This document shows positions 48,933 to 58,068 of a DNA stretch of 64,000 nucleotides, one piece after another (the first letter of the stretch is position 1; every line of letters starts with the position of its first letter). The notes under the pieces were generated by a model that did not search any database, had not been told where the DNA came from, and saw only the letters and a program-made list of their open reading frames with translations. Source of the DNA: Ruegeria sp. AD91A (GTDB lineage: Bacteria > Pseudomonadota > Alphaproteobacteria > Rhodobacterales > Rhodobacteraceae); the NCBI RefSeq assembly GCF_003443535.1, contig NZ_CP031946.1, forward strand, positions 1,178,001 through 1,242,000. The letters run 5' to 3'. Made by a program: the position numbers and the translations under genes.

Positions 48933-49934
48933 TCAGAACCCGGCGTTGATTGCCTGCGCGGCGTCGATTTTGTCCTGACCGACGTCACCAGCGAACTGGT
49001 CCCAAACGGGTTTCATCGTATCAACCCAGGCCTGACGCTGTTCAGGGTTCAGTTCACGAATGATACCACCTGCGTCTGTAATCGACGCTTTGGCTGCTTC
49101 GTTCACGGAAAAGGCTTCTTTGTTTCGCGCCTCGGTCACTTCGGCCAGAATGGTCAGGAACTGATCGCGCACTTCCGGATCCAGGCTGTCCAACCAGTCC
49201 ACAGAGGTTACAACCAGATAGTCGATGATGCCGTGGTTGGTTTCAGTGATGCCGTCCTGCACTTCGAAGAATTTCTTGCCATAGATATTCGACCAGGTGT
49301 TTTCCTGCCCATCCACAACACCCTGCTGCAGAGCGCCGTAAACTTCCGAGAACGCCATTTTCTGCGGGCTGCCACCGATGGCCTCCATCTGTGCCACCAG
49401 AACGTCCGAAGATTGTACACGGAACTTCAGGCCGTTAGCGTCCGACGGATCGAGCAGCGGCTTGTTCGCCGACATCTGCTTCATGCCGTTGTGCCAGAAG
49501 GCCAGCCCCTGCAGACCACGGCGCTGCATGCTGTCCTTCATGGCCTGACCATCAGCCGAAGCCTGGAATGCATCCACAGCGTCGATGTTCTTGAACATGA
49601 ACGGCAGGTCAAACAGGCGGAACTGCTTGGTGAACTTTTCGAACTTCGACAGCGAGGGTGCGGCCAGCTGAACATCGCCCTGCAACATCGCCTCCAGCAC
49701 CTTGTCGTCGTTGTAGAGGGTTGAGTTCGGATAGACCTCCACGCACATCACGCCGTTCATCTCGTCGTTGACGCGCTGTTCCAGCAGCGATGCGGCGATG
49801 CCCTTGGGGTGTTTGTCGGTGTTGGTCACATGCGCGAACTTGACGACGATCTCACCATCGTCACAGGCTGCCAAACCTGCGGTGGCTGTGACTGTCAGCG
49901 CAAGAGCGGTTGCTGCCGTTGTCAGGAATTTCAT
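48933..49934 (-). CDS. dctP: TRAP substrate-binding protein DctP
   Basis: 333 residues with a signal peptide (MKFLTTAATALALTVTATAG). The DctP fold is clear: VVKFAHVTNTDKHPKGIAAS at the N-terminus, LKFRVQSSDVLVAQMEAIGG with the carboxylate-binding arginine, and GVVDGQENTWSNIYGKKFFE. The likely ligands are C4-dicarboxylates given the DctBD neighbours. ATG at 49934 has AGGA eight bases upstream; the frame is open further but without conservation. Confidence 0.94.
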   Translation of the reverse strand: MKFLTTAATALALTVTATAGLAACDDGEIVVKFAHVTNTDKHPKGIAASLLEQRVNDEMNGVMCVEVYPNSTLYNDDKVLEAMLQGDVQLAAPSLSKFEKFTKQFRLFDLPFMFKNIDAVDAFQASADGQAMKDSMQRRGLQGLAFWHNGMKQMSANKPLLDPSDANGLKFRVQSSDVLVAQMEAIGGSPQKMAFSEVYGALQQGVVDGQENTWSNIYGKKFFEVQDGITETNHGIIDYLVVTSVDWLDSLDPEVRDQFLTILAEVTEARNKEAFSVNEAAKASITDAGGIIRELNPEQRQAWVDTMKPVWDQFAGDVGQDKIDAAQAINAGF

Positions 49935-50295
49935 CTGTCTTTTCCTCCCAGACTTCCTTGAAACTATCCTTCGACACCAGGTCGGTATCGGATGCAGCGA
50001 AGTGAAACGAATCAACGCGATCCGCTCAATGATTTGTTCCCCGCCTTTCGATTTTCCATTTTACGCTTTTATTTCAGTGTGTTTAACCGTGAATTGAAAC
50101 GATCCTCCGACGCACTCAAATCCCGAGTGCGAGATTCCGCACAGCAATTTTCCAGTTTGTGCGAAAACCCGCACACCCTCCGAATCAAGACAACCGAATC
50201 AATAGCTGCGAAACTGCAGTCCGCATTAGCGGGCTGCCTGGCCCAACAGCTTTAGACGCATGTTAATGCGGAAAAAGGTGGCGGGAGCCCGGCCG
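49935..50295. promoter_or_regulatory. dctP upstream region with tandem DctD-type sites
   Basis: 361 bases without a gene. Two inverted repeats with the same arms, GTGCG-N6-CGCAC at 50127-50142 (spacer AGATTC) and 50159-50174 (spacer AAAACC), lie 32 bp apart centre to centre, three helical turns. They resemble the tandem DctD sites upstream of rhizobial dctA. No convincing -24/-12 (GG-N10-GC) sigma-54 promoter was found on the minus strand downstream of them. Confidence 0.7.
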
Positions 50296-51522
50296 TTACC
50301 GCCGGTAATCTTCAGCCCGAATCTGATACCGTGCCAGCTTGTCGTAAAAAGTCTTGCGCGGCAGCTTCAACGCCTTCGCCGCATCTGACGCTTTGCCGTT
50401 GTGACGACCCAGCGCCGCGATAAGCAGTGACCGCTCGACCCGCGCCATCTGTTCGCTGAGGCCCAGATCTGTTGCCTGCGCGACTTCTTCCGGCATACCC
50501 AGCACAAACCGCATCGCGGCTGACATCAAGGATCGTGCGTTTCCCGGCCAGTCGCTCGCCATCAGCGACGCAAGATGCTCGGACGAAATCTCCGGGGCAG
50601 TAATTCCTGCCTGTTCCGCCGCCTGTGCCACGTAATGACGGAAGATCACCGGAATGTCGTCGGGACGTTCTGCGAGGGATGGAATACGCACGCGCATTAC
50701 ATCCAGCCTGTAGAACAAGTCTGCATTAAACCGCCCTTCGGAACTCAGCACCGACAGATCAGCGGTCGTTCCCGCAATGATACGCCCGCCCGGTCCATGC
50801 TCGATCAGCTCCAATGCCGCATATTGCGTAGCTTGGGGCAAGGCAGAGACTTCGTCCAGAAACAACGATCCGCCAGCGGCGTCTTCGCAGCTTTTGGCCA
50901 ATTCATCGGGGCTTAGGCTTGAAGCGGTGCGTTTGACAAACGGCCCTTGCCCTGCGGGCGACATCAAATGCACGACCTCGGCGACCTTTGAAATGCCGCT
51001 GCCCGGCGGTCCTGTCACAAGTACCTCGACACCTGTCGGAGCGACGGTTCGAACCCGCTCGCGCAGCGCCTCGGCCTGCGGCGACAAGCCGAACAATAAG
51101 CGCGCGGCGGGGTCTCCACGTTCCAGCTCGGATTTCGCCGCTCTTTGCTCCAAAACCAGCGAACGCGCTGTGAAGGCGCGTTCAAGCACCTCCAAAAGGT
51201 CAGACGCGGCGCACGGCTTTTCCAGAAAATCGAACGCGCCCTTTCCCATGGCGTCGACAGCCATGGGAATATCGCCCTCCCCTGTCAAAAGCACCACAGG
51301 AAGATCCGGATCGATTTCCCGTGCATAAGACAAAAGATGGAACCCGTCCCGCCCGGGCATACGGATATCCGATATGATGACACCGGGAAAATCGCGACGG
51401 ATGTGATCCTTGGCCGCCACAAAGGATCCAGCGGTCGTTGGCAGATAGTCAGCCAATTCCAGAGTTTGAGACAGGGCCTCGCGCACGGCAGCATCATCAT
51501 CGACCAACAAAACCCTGCGCAT
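50296..51522 (-). CDS. dctD: DctD-like response regulator lacking the GAFTGA loop
   Basis: 408 residues: receiver domain (phospho-acceptor Asp52, Lys102 in FLEKP), AAA+ central domain, and a Fis-type helix-turn-helix at the C-terminus (NGKASDAAKALKLPRKTFYD). Two defects stand out. Walker A reads GPPGSGIS at 171-178, with isoleucine for lysine, and the segment between PFVKRTA and GGSLFLDEV is about 20 residues short, removing the GAFTGA loop that contacts sigma-54. It is therefore unlikely to open sigma-54 promoters and may work with the housekeeping sigma factor. Its start overlaps the dctB stop (TGATG). Confidence 0.9.
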   Translation of the reverse strand: MRRVLLVDDDAAVREALSQTLELADYLPTTAGSFVAAKDHIRRDFPGVIISDIRMPGRDGFHLLSYAREIDPDLPVVLLTGEGDIPMAVDAMGKGAFDFLEKPCAASDLLEVLERAFTARSLVLEQRAAKSELERGDPAARLLFGLSPQAEALRERVRTVAPTGVEVLVTGPPGSGISKVAEVVHLMSPAGQGPFVKRTASSLSPDELAKSCEDAAGGSLFLDEVSALPQATQYAALELIEHGPGGRIIAGTTADLSVLSSEGRFNADLFYRLDVMRVRIPSLAERPDDIPVIFRHYVAQAAEQAGITAPEISSEHLASLMASDWPGNARSLMSAAMRFVLGMPEEVAQATDLGLSEQMARVERSLLIAALGRHNGKASDAAKALKLPRKTFYDKLARYQIRAEDYRR

Positions 51523-53303
51523 CACGCGGCCTCTTCCTGGTCGCAAGGTTCCAGTTCGACGGTAAACATGGCCCCATCCTCCGTGTTCGCGCCCCGAATA
51601 TCACCACCGAAGCTTTGAACCAACCCGTATGAAATCGAAAGCCCCAGCCCCAAACCTTCCGACGATCCAACGCTTTTCGTCGAATAGAAAGGCTCGAACA
51701 TCCGATCGGGGTCTTCAATGCCGGGGCCTGTGTCCTGTAGGGAAACACTCAGCCGGGCACCTTTGCGCAACGTTATCGTTATTTTCCGTTTAGGTCGCCC
51801 CAGCATTGCATCCGCCGCATTGTTGATCAGATTCACAAACACCTGCACCAAACGTACTTCCCCCCCCCACACATACACAGCGCTGTTCGGGGGCTCCCAG
51901 TTCAGCGTCACATCATCATCTCGCAGGCGGGCCTCTGCCAGTTCAACTGCGGTGTTCAGAACCTGTATCAGGTCAACACGCCCCATTGGTTCGCTTTCGT
52001 TGCGGGCAAAGGCACGAAGGTTCTTGATGATCCGCGCCATCCGCGCCGCCATTTCTGATATTCGGCCCAGATTCTCGGCGGCCATTTCAGGTTTTCCCCG
52101 CGTCATGAACGCTGTGCCGTTATCTGCAAATTGCCGTATGGCCATAAGCGGCTGGTTCAGTTCATGACTGATCCCTGCCGACATTTGCCCCAAAGCGCTG
52201 AGCTTGCCCGCCTGAACCAGGTCCGCCTGGGCCCGCCGAAGCGCCGCCTCGGCTTCTTCCCGTTCCGTCACTTCCTTGCGTAAGCTGGCATTTGCAACCG
52301 TCAGGTCATGGGTACGTTTGGCCACACGGCTTTCCAGAACGGCATTCGCTTCTGCCAGCGCCCGCCGCCGCTCCATGGCAAGAAAGAGCATCGCCCCGAA
52401 GGCCAGACAAATAGCCGCGACAGCCGCTGCCTGAAGCCTGGCAAGTTGCAGCGCCGGTGCCACGTCCACCAGAACCTCGGCAGTCATATCGATAACCGGC
52501 AAATCAAGAGTCAGGTGAAGCGCATCTCGTGGCAGGTAACGCCCCCAGTTCAAATGCCACAACTCGTGCCTGCCGACTTGTTTTGAAGAAAAATCAACGG
52601 CCGCACCATCTTGCGGCGTCAATCCCGCCTCACCGTCCGCCCGGCGCCAGAACAACAGGTCGGATCTGTTGGAAATGAAAACAACACCATCGGAATCGAC
52701 AAAGAAAACCGCTTCGGTACTGCCGCGCCACGTCTGTTCAACGTCCTGAACATCAGCAACAACCATCAGCGCGCCTTCGATCTGGCCAGACGGGCCAAAA
52801 GCAGGGGCGGCGTAGGAATAAATCCGGTCATCGCCCGCGGGCACAACCTCATGCGCACTGCCCAGTGCGCCCTGCATCGCACGACGGAAAGCTGGGTGCC
52901 CGGCCATGTTGCGCTGGGACACCGGTTGCGCCGACACCAAAACCTGCCCGTTCTTATCCAGATACATCATGTTTACGGCGGCAGTCTTGTCTGCAACGTC
53001 CAGCAACATTCCCCGAGCCTGGCGTAAATCGGCCTGTGTTTCCAATTCATGCAAAACGGGATGTGTTGCCATCAGCACGGCAAGTTCCTGGTACACTTGC
53101 ATCTGCGTGCTCAGCCGGTCAGCCGCCAGCTCAAGATCGGCCTCTGCCTTCTCGCTCAGCTGAGACAGGGCCTGCCGATACCCATAAGACCAGACAAACC
53201 CCGACAATAACCCCACGGCGAGCAAAAAACCGGATATGAACCAAACCCTGTGCATAGACAGGGTCTTGCATTCAACGCGCCGCATGGCAAGTGTGCGGCG
53301 CAT
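51522..53303 (-). CDS. dctB: DctB-type sensor histidine kinase
   Basis: Up to 593 residues: membrane helix near the start (VWFISGFLLAVGLLSGFVWS), a large periplasmic double-PAS-like sensor domain, second helix near residue 285-305, coiled coil, then H-box SAGISHELNQPLMAIRQFAD, N-box VNLINNAADAM, and G-boxes DTGPGIEDPDR and GLGLGLSISYGL. It should sense dicarboxylates and phosphorylate the DctD-like partner. The start may be at 53303, 53285 or 53255; the first would overlap the divergent P450 start. Confidence 0.92.
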   Translation of the reverse strand: MRRTLAMRRVECKTLSMHRVWFISGFLLAVGLLSGFVWSYGYRQALSQLSEKAEADLELAADRLSTQMQVYQELAVLMATHPVLHELETQADLRQARGMLLDVADKTAAVNMMYLDKNGQVLVSAQPVSQRNMAGHPAFRRAMQGALGSAHEVVPAGDDRIYSYAAPAFGPSGQIEGALMVVADVQDVEQTWRGSTEAVFFVDSDGVVFISNRSDLLFWRRADGEAGLTPQDGAAVDFSSKQVGRHELWHLNWGRYLPRDALHLTLDLPVIDMTAEVLVDVAPALQLARLQAAAVAAICLAFGAMLFLAMERRRALAEANAVLESRVAKRTHDLTVANASLRKEVTEREEAEAALRRAQADLVQAGKLSALGQMSAGISHELNQPLMAIRQFADNGTAFMTRGKPEMAAENLGRISEMAARMARIIKNLRAFARNESEPMGRVDLIQVLNTAVELAEARLRDDDVTLNWEPPNSAVYVWGGEVRLVQVFVNLINNAADAMLGRPKRKITITLRKGARLSVSLQDTGPGIEDPDRMFEPFYSTKSVGSSEGLGLGLSISYGLVQSFGGDIRGANTEDGAMFTVELEPCDQEEAA

Positions 53304-54483
53304 GAAGTCTTTTTCGCAATCACCGACAGACCCGGGTTTCGTCCAAAACCCCTACCCGTTCTACGACATGGCGCGACGCGCAGGCGATCTGTTCTATTGG
53401 CAGGACTACGGTATGGTCGCCGTTGTTTCATCCCGCGCGGTTCGCGCCCTGTTTCGGGATCGCAGGTTTGGACGAGAGGTTCCGCCCGAACTGGCAGAGC
53501 AAGGTCCCGCCCATCTGGCGCCATGGCTGGCCATCGAGGCCCATTCACTGCTTGAAGCAGAACCACCAAGGCACACACGCCTTCGGTCGCTGGTTATGCG
53601 CGCCTTCACGTCACGGGCGATTTCTGCGCTGCAACCCTCTATCCAAGACCTTTGCCGCGGCCTGATCAAAGACTTCCCTTACAATTCGTTCGATCTGTTG
53701 GAAGCCTATTGCACTCAGGTGCCGGTGATCACCATCTGTCGGCTTCTCGGCGTACCCGAAAGCATGGCCCCCGACCTGTTGCAGTGGTCACACGATATGG
53801 TTGCCATGTATCAGGCCAATCGCACGCAGGACACAGAAGATAGGGCCGCCAAGTCATCTCGGGATTTTACCGGGTTCCTGCAGGAATACATAGAATTGCG
53901 GCGCAAAGATCCCGGTGACGATCTGATAACCCGGTTGATACGTGCCGAAGAAGAAGGCGAGAAACTGTCGCTCGACGAACTGGTTGCCACCTGCATATTG
54001 CTGCTGAACGCAGGCCATGAGGCTACAGTGCATTCACTGGGGAACGGGGTAAAAACCTTGTTGCAGACCCATACCGCACCCGACGTCCTGGCACCTGATG
54101 GAATCGACGCAACCATCGAAGAGATTCTGCGCTATGACCCGCCTCTGCACATGTTCACTCGCTACGCGTATGAGGACATCGATCTGTTCGGCCATTCATT
54201 CAAACGCGGCGAGCAAGTGGCACTGTTGCTTGGAGCAGCCAACCGCGACCCCGCTGTCTGGGCTGAACCGAACATGTTTCAGCCGCGCCGTCCGATTGAA
54301 GTCAACACAAGCTTTGGGGGCGGAATTCACTTCTGTGTCGGAGCACCACTGGCGCGTCTGGAAATGCGTATCGCTTTGCCGATCCTGTTCGAAAGCTGTC
54401 CAAACCTGCAACTGACTGCACCGCCACTTTATTCTGACAGCTATCACTTTCACGGGCTGAATCAGCTGTTGGTCAGAACTTGA
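53302..54483 (+). CDS. Cytochrome P450
   Basis: 393 residues with all three family marks: I-helix AGHEAT (237-242, acid/alcohol pair variant with His-Glu), ExxR in EEILRYDPPLHMF, and the heme loop FGGGIHFCVGAPLARLE with Cys345. Soluble bacterial type needing separate ferredoxin and reductase; substrate unknown. No redox partner gene is adjacent, but an fpr is 5 kb away. Its ATG lies next to the first possible dctB start on the other strand, so the divergent promoters must overlap coding sequence. Confidence 0.93.
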   Translation: MKSFSQSPTDPGFVQNPYPFYDMARRAGDLFYWQDYGMVAVVSSRAVRALFRDRRFGREVPPELAEQGPAHLAPWLAIEAHSLLEAEPPRHTRLRSLVMRAFTSRAISALQPSIQDLCRGLIKDFPYNSFDLLEAYCTQVPVITICRLLGVPESMAPDLLQWSHDMVAMYQANRTQDTEDRAAKSSRDFTGFLQEYIELRRKDPGDDLITRLIRAEEEGEKLSLDELVATCILLLNAGHEATVHSLGNGVKTLLQTHTAPDVLAPDGIDATIEEILRYDPPLHMFTRYAYEDIDLFGHSFKRGEQVALLLGAANRDPAVWAEPNMFQPRRPIEVNTSFGGGIHFCVGAPLARLEMRIALPILFESCPNLQLTAPPLYSDSYHFHGLNQLLVRT

Positions 54484-54620
54484 CCATTGCAACACGCGCT
54501 GATCGGCGATGCCTCTGGCGATTATGAATCCGGCTGGATGAAAACACCCATCAGCTCATCTGGCTCAAAACACCCCGAAGGACGCGCCCGGAACGGGTGG
54601 AGGTGGCAGCGCCTCGGTTT

Positions 54621-55103
54621 CTAAGCCCCCTCGGCCAACGCATTCAGCGGCAGCATCGTCGTGGACTTGATTTCTTCCATGGACAATAAAGCCGTGACGT
54701 TATGCACGCGCACCTCCGAGATGAGCGACTGATAGAACTGATCATAGGCACGTGCGTTCTTGACCCGGACCTTGAGAATGTAATCGATGTCACCCGCCAA
54801 TCGGTGCGCCTCTTGCACTTCGGGATGATCCTTCAATGCTTTCAGGAATTTACGTTGCCAGTCCGCCTCATGTTCCGAAGTTCGGATTAAGACAAAGAAC
54901 GTGGCCTCGAACCCAAGCGCCTCGGCATCCAGCAGAACCGTTTGCTGACCAATAATCCCAGCCCCTTTGAGTTTACGGATACGATTCCAAACAGGCGTCT
55001 TTGAACTGCCGACCCGAGCCGCAATTTCGTCCAAAGATTGGCCCGCATCGCGTTGCAGCTCGGCCAGAATTTTTCGATCCGTGTCATCTATCCGCACCGA
55101 CAT
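54621..55103 (-). CDS. Lrp/AsnC-family regulator
   Basis: 160 residues: N-terminal helix-turn-helix (MSVRIDDTDRKILAELQRDA, SLDEIAARVGSSKTPVWNRI) and the RAM effector domain (AGDIDYILKVRVKNARAYDQ). ATG at 55103 has AAGGA eight bases upstream. Divergent from the siroheme/sulfate block, so it likely controls it in response to an amino acid such as cysteine or methionine; that ligand is a guess. Confidence 0.9.
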   Translation of the reverse strand: MSVRIDDTDRKILAELQRDAGQSLDEIAARVGSSKTPVWNRIRKLKGAGIIGQQTVLLDAEALGFEATFFVLIRTSEHEADWQRKFLKALKDHPEVQEAHRLAGDIDYILKVRVKNARAYDQFYQSLISEVRVHNVTALLSMEEIKSTTMLPLNALAEGA

Positions 55104-55153
55104 TCCAATTTTCCTTCTGTTTCGATGCCCCTGTTCCGGTTTTCCAGAATTTC

Positions 55154-55213
55154 GGAACAATTGTCCTTATTTTAGCGGCGATATGGCGCTTTGATGGGAA
55201 TATTTCCTATATT
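55154..55213. promoter_or_regulatory. Candidate Lrp sites and -10 box before the cys operon
   Basis: GGAACAATTGTCC (55154-55166) and GGAATATTTCC (55197-55207) are short dyads in the divergent intergenic region, the second abutting a TATATT -10 candidate (55208-55213). Their centres are 42 bp apart, four helical turns. Confidence 0.4.
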
Positions 55214-55247
55214 GAGGGTCAAGTCAAACAACACCCGAGACGATCCG

Positions 55248-56024
55248 ATGCAGGATTTTCACACGACCAACCCCATAGGCCATGTCGACTTTGTCGGCGC
55301 TGGGCCCGGTGACCCCGAGTTGCTGACGCTCAAGGCGCTGGCTGCGTTTGAGCAGGCGGATGTGGTGCTGCACGATCGCCTCATCAGCAAACCAGTGCTG
55401 GACATGGCCGCTCAAAAGGCCGTTTTGGTCGATGTCGGCAAGGCCGGGTTCGGCCCCTCGTGGAAGCAGAGCGATATCGACGCGCTTCTGGTCGAATACG
55501 CCCTGAATGGCCACCGTGTGGTGCGCCTGAAATCGGGCGACCCCACGGTCTTTGGTCGTCTGGACGAAGAAATCGAGGCCATAGATGCGGCCGGTATATC
55601 CTGGCAGATCATTCCCGGCATCACAGCGGCCTCTGCTGCCGTGGCTGGCATCGGTCAAAGCTTGACTCGCCGCGGACGCAACTCGTCGGTTCGATTTTTG
55701 ACGGGACACGACATGCAAGGATTCGCAGATCACGATTGGAACGCTTTGGCTCAGCCGGGTTCCGTCGCAGCGATCTACATGGGCAAGAAATCCGCTCGGT
55801 TCATTCAGGGTCGTCTGATCATGCACAGCGCAGATCGCGCCACGCCCATTACTCTGGTCGAGAATGCCTCGCGTCCGGACCAGCGGATATTGGCCACCAC
55901 GTTGGACCAATTGCCCACCGATCTGGCCGCCGCCGAAATGGATGGACCGGCGCTGACCTTCTATGGCCTTGCCCCGCGCGAAGCTGCGCAGGTTGTAACC
56001 GAATTCAACAAGGAGCTTGCCTGA
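55248..56024 (+). CDS. cobA: Uroporphyrinogen-III C-methyltransferase
   Basis: Makes precorrin-2 for siroheme, the cofactor of the sulfite reductase downstream. 258 residues with the SUMT signature VDFVGAGPGDPELLTLKALA, and VRLKSGDPTVFGRLDEEIEA and GITAASAAVAG. It lacks the CysG oxidase/ferrochelatase half, so those steps are encoded elsewhere. ATG at 55248; its stop overlaps the next start (TGATG). Confidence 0.93.
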   Translation: MQDFHTTNPIGHVDFVGAGPGDPELLTLKALAAFEQADVVLHDRLISKPVLDMAAQKAVLVDVGKAGFGPSWKQSDIDALLVEYALNGHRVVRLKSGDPTVFGRLDEEIEAIDAAGISWQIIPGITAASAAVAGIGQSLTRRGRNSSVRFLTGHDMQGFADHDWNALAQPGSVAAIYMGKKSARFIQGRLIMHSADRATPITLVENASRPDQRILATTLDQLPTDLAAAEMDGPALTFYGLAPREAAQVVTEFNKELA

Positions 56025-56338
56025 TGGCCCGCGCTTTTTCCCCCAAAGTCGTCACTGCAAATGACTTGCTCGAAGGCGACGTGATTTATCTGACCGAAGA
56101 TGACCGCTGGTCCCGTGACCTGAGCGAAGCAGAACTGATCACCGACGAGGCACATGCGCAGGTTCGCCTGCTGGATGCCGCGCGTCAGGCAAACAAAATC
56201 GTGGGCGCCTATCTGGCCGATGCCGTTGCTGGCGAAAACGGTCTCGAACCCACCCATTTCCGGGAAGACTTCCGCCGCACTGGTCCGTCCAACTATGCCC
56301 ACGGCAAACAGGAAACTTCCCCGCAGCCCCGGGCCTGA
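56024..56338 (+). CDS. DUF2849 domain protein
   Basis: 104 residues with the DUF2849 pattern AFSPKVVTANDLLEGDVIYL, RWSRDLSEAELITDE and LEPTHFREDFRRTGPSNYAH. The family has no known activity but is almost always found between the siroheme and sulfite reductase genes, as here, so it probably helps sulfate assimilation. Coupled to cobA by TGATG overlap. Confidence 0.9.
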   Translation: MARAFSPKVVTANDLLEGDVIYLTEDDRWSRDLSEAELITDEAHAQVRLLDAARQANKIVGAYLADAVAGENGLEPTHFREDFRRTGPSNYAHGKQETSPQPRA

Positions 56339-56403
56339 CCTCTGGCCCTTCTCTCTCCCCTTCAAGGCCCCAGGTTCGGGGCTGCAACCAAGGACAGCTA
56401 GAC

Positions 56404-58068
56404 ATGTATCGCTACTCCGAGTTTGACAAAGATTTTCTGGCAGAGCGTAACGCGCAGTTCCGCGCTCAGGTCGAGCGCCGTATCGACGGTTCGCTGACCG
56501 AAGACGAATTCAAACCCCTGCGCCTGATGAACGGTCTGTATCTGCAACTGCACGCCTATATGCTGCGGGTCGCCATTCCCTACGGCACGCTGAACAGCGC
56601 ACAAATGCGCCAACTGGCCCTGCTGGCTGAAAAGTGGGACAAGGGCTATGGCCACTTCACCACCCGTCAGAACATCCAGTACAACTGGCCGAAACTAAAA
56701 GATGTGCCGGACATGCTGGACGCATTGGCCGAGGTTGGCATGCATGCCATTCAGACCTCGGGCAATACCATCCGCAACGTGACCGCCGACCATTTCGCCG
56801 GTGCCGCAGCGGATGAGGTCGCCGACCCGCGCCCTTACGCCGAACTGCTGCGCCAGTGGTCCACCGACCACCCGGAATTCCAGTTCATGCCGCGCAAGTT
56901 CAAGATCGCGATCACTGGTTCGGAAAACGACCGTGCTGTGATCAAAGCGCATGACATCGGCCTGCAACTGGTCGAGCGTGACGGCGTTCTGGGTACTCGT
57001 GTCATCGTCGGTGGCGGCCTGGGCCGGACGCCCATGATCGGCAAGGAACTTTCCGAATTCGTCGCATTCGATGATCTGCTGGCCTATCTGGAGGCGACCG
57101 TTTCCGTCTGGAACCAGATCGGACGCCGTGACAACAAATACAAAGCGCGCATCAAGATCACCGTGCACGAGCATGGTATCGACGCCATCCGCGCCAAGGT
57201 GAACCAGCGTTTCCTTCAGGTACGCCCGCAGTTCAAAGGCGCGGATATGAACCTGCTGGAGGAGATCAAGGATCATTTCGCGCCACCAGCCTACCGTCAG
57301 GCTTCGGTTGCGTCGTTCGAAAGCGCCTACACCAACGATCCGGTCTTCCGCTCGTGGGTCGACACAAACATCGCACCACACAAGAACGCGGACCACGCAA
57401 TCGTCACGATCTCGATCAAGAAGCATGGCCTGACACCGGGTGATGCAACTGCCGAGCAGATGCGCGTGATGGCCGATCTGGCCGAAGAATTCGCCTATGA
57501 CGAGCTGCGCATCAGCCATGAGCAGAACGTGATCCTGCCGCATGTCCACAAATCGGACCTGCCTGCCATTCATGCGAAGCTGAAGGAACACGAACTGGCC
57601 ACCGCCAATATCGGCCTGATCAGCGACATCATTGCCTGCCCCGGCATGGATTACTGCGCGCTGGCAACGGCCCGCTCGATACCGGTTGCTCAGGAAATCG
57701 CGACCCGCTTTGAGGATATGAAGCTAGAGCATGACATTGGACACCTGAAGATCAAGATCTCGGGTTGCATCAACGCCTGTGGCCACCATCATGTGGGCCA
57801 CATCGGCATCCTGGGTCTGGATCGCGCGGGCGTCGAAAACTACCAGATCACTCTGGGTGGTGACGCAACCGAGACAGCCGCGATCGGCGACCGCACCGGT
57901 CCGGGCTTTGCCTATGATGAGATCGTGCCGGCCGTGGAACGCATCGTCGACACCTACCTGGATCTGCGCGAGAGTGCTGAAGAGACCTTTCTGATGACCT
58001 ATCGCCGCGTCGGCATGGCCCCATTCAAGGCCGCCCTCTACCCCGAGGCTCGGGCGAATGCCGCTTGA
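56404..58068 (+). CDS. cysI: Nitrite/sulfite reductase hemoprotein (assimilatory sulfite reductase)
   Basis: Six-electron reduction of sulfite to sulfide using siroheme and a 4Fe-4S cluster. 554 residues with the two cysteine pairs that bind the cluster and siroheme: CPGMDYC (412 and 418) and CINAC (455 and 459) followed by GHHHVGHIG. Sulfite rather than nitrite is inferred from the cysH and siroheme neighbours. The last 11 bases overlap cysH. Confidence 0.93.
   Translation: MYRYSEFDKDFLAERNAQFRAQVERRIDGSLTEDEFKPLRLMNGLYLQLHAYMLRVAIPYGTLNSAQMRQLALLAEKWDKGYGHFTTRQNIQYNWPKLKDVPDMLDALAEVGMHAIQTSGNTIRNVTADHFAGAAADEVADPRPYAELLRQWSTDHPEFQFMPRKFKIAITGSENDRAVIKAHDIGLQLVERDGVLGTRVIVGGGLGRTPMIGKELSEFVAFDDLLAYLEATVSVWNQIGRRDNKYKARIKITVHEHGIDAIRAKVNQRFLQVRPQFKGADMNLLEEIKDHFAPPAYRQASVASFESAYTNDPVFRSWVDTNIAPHKNADHAIVTISIKKHGLTPGDATAEQMRVMADLAEEFAYDELRISHEQNVILPHVHKSDLPAIHAKLKEHELATANIGLISDIIACPGMDYCALATARSIPVAQEIATRFEDMKLEHDIGHLKIKISGCINACGHHHVGHIGILGLDRAGVENYQITLGGDATETAAIGDRTGPGFAYDEIVPAVERIVDTYLDLRESAEETFLMTYRRVGMAPFKAALYPEARANAA

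Noticed and set aside
49935..50295. Sigma-54 promoter upstream of dctP
   Set aside because: Searched the minus strand for GG-N10-GC in TGGCACG/TTGC context and found none convincing.
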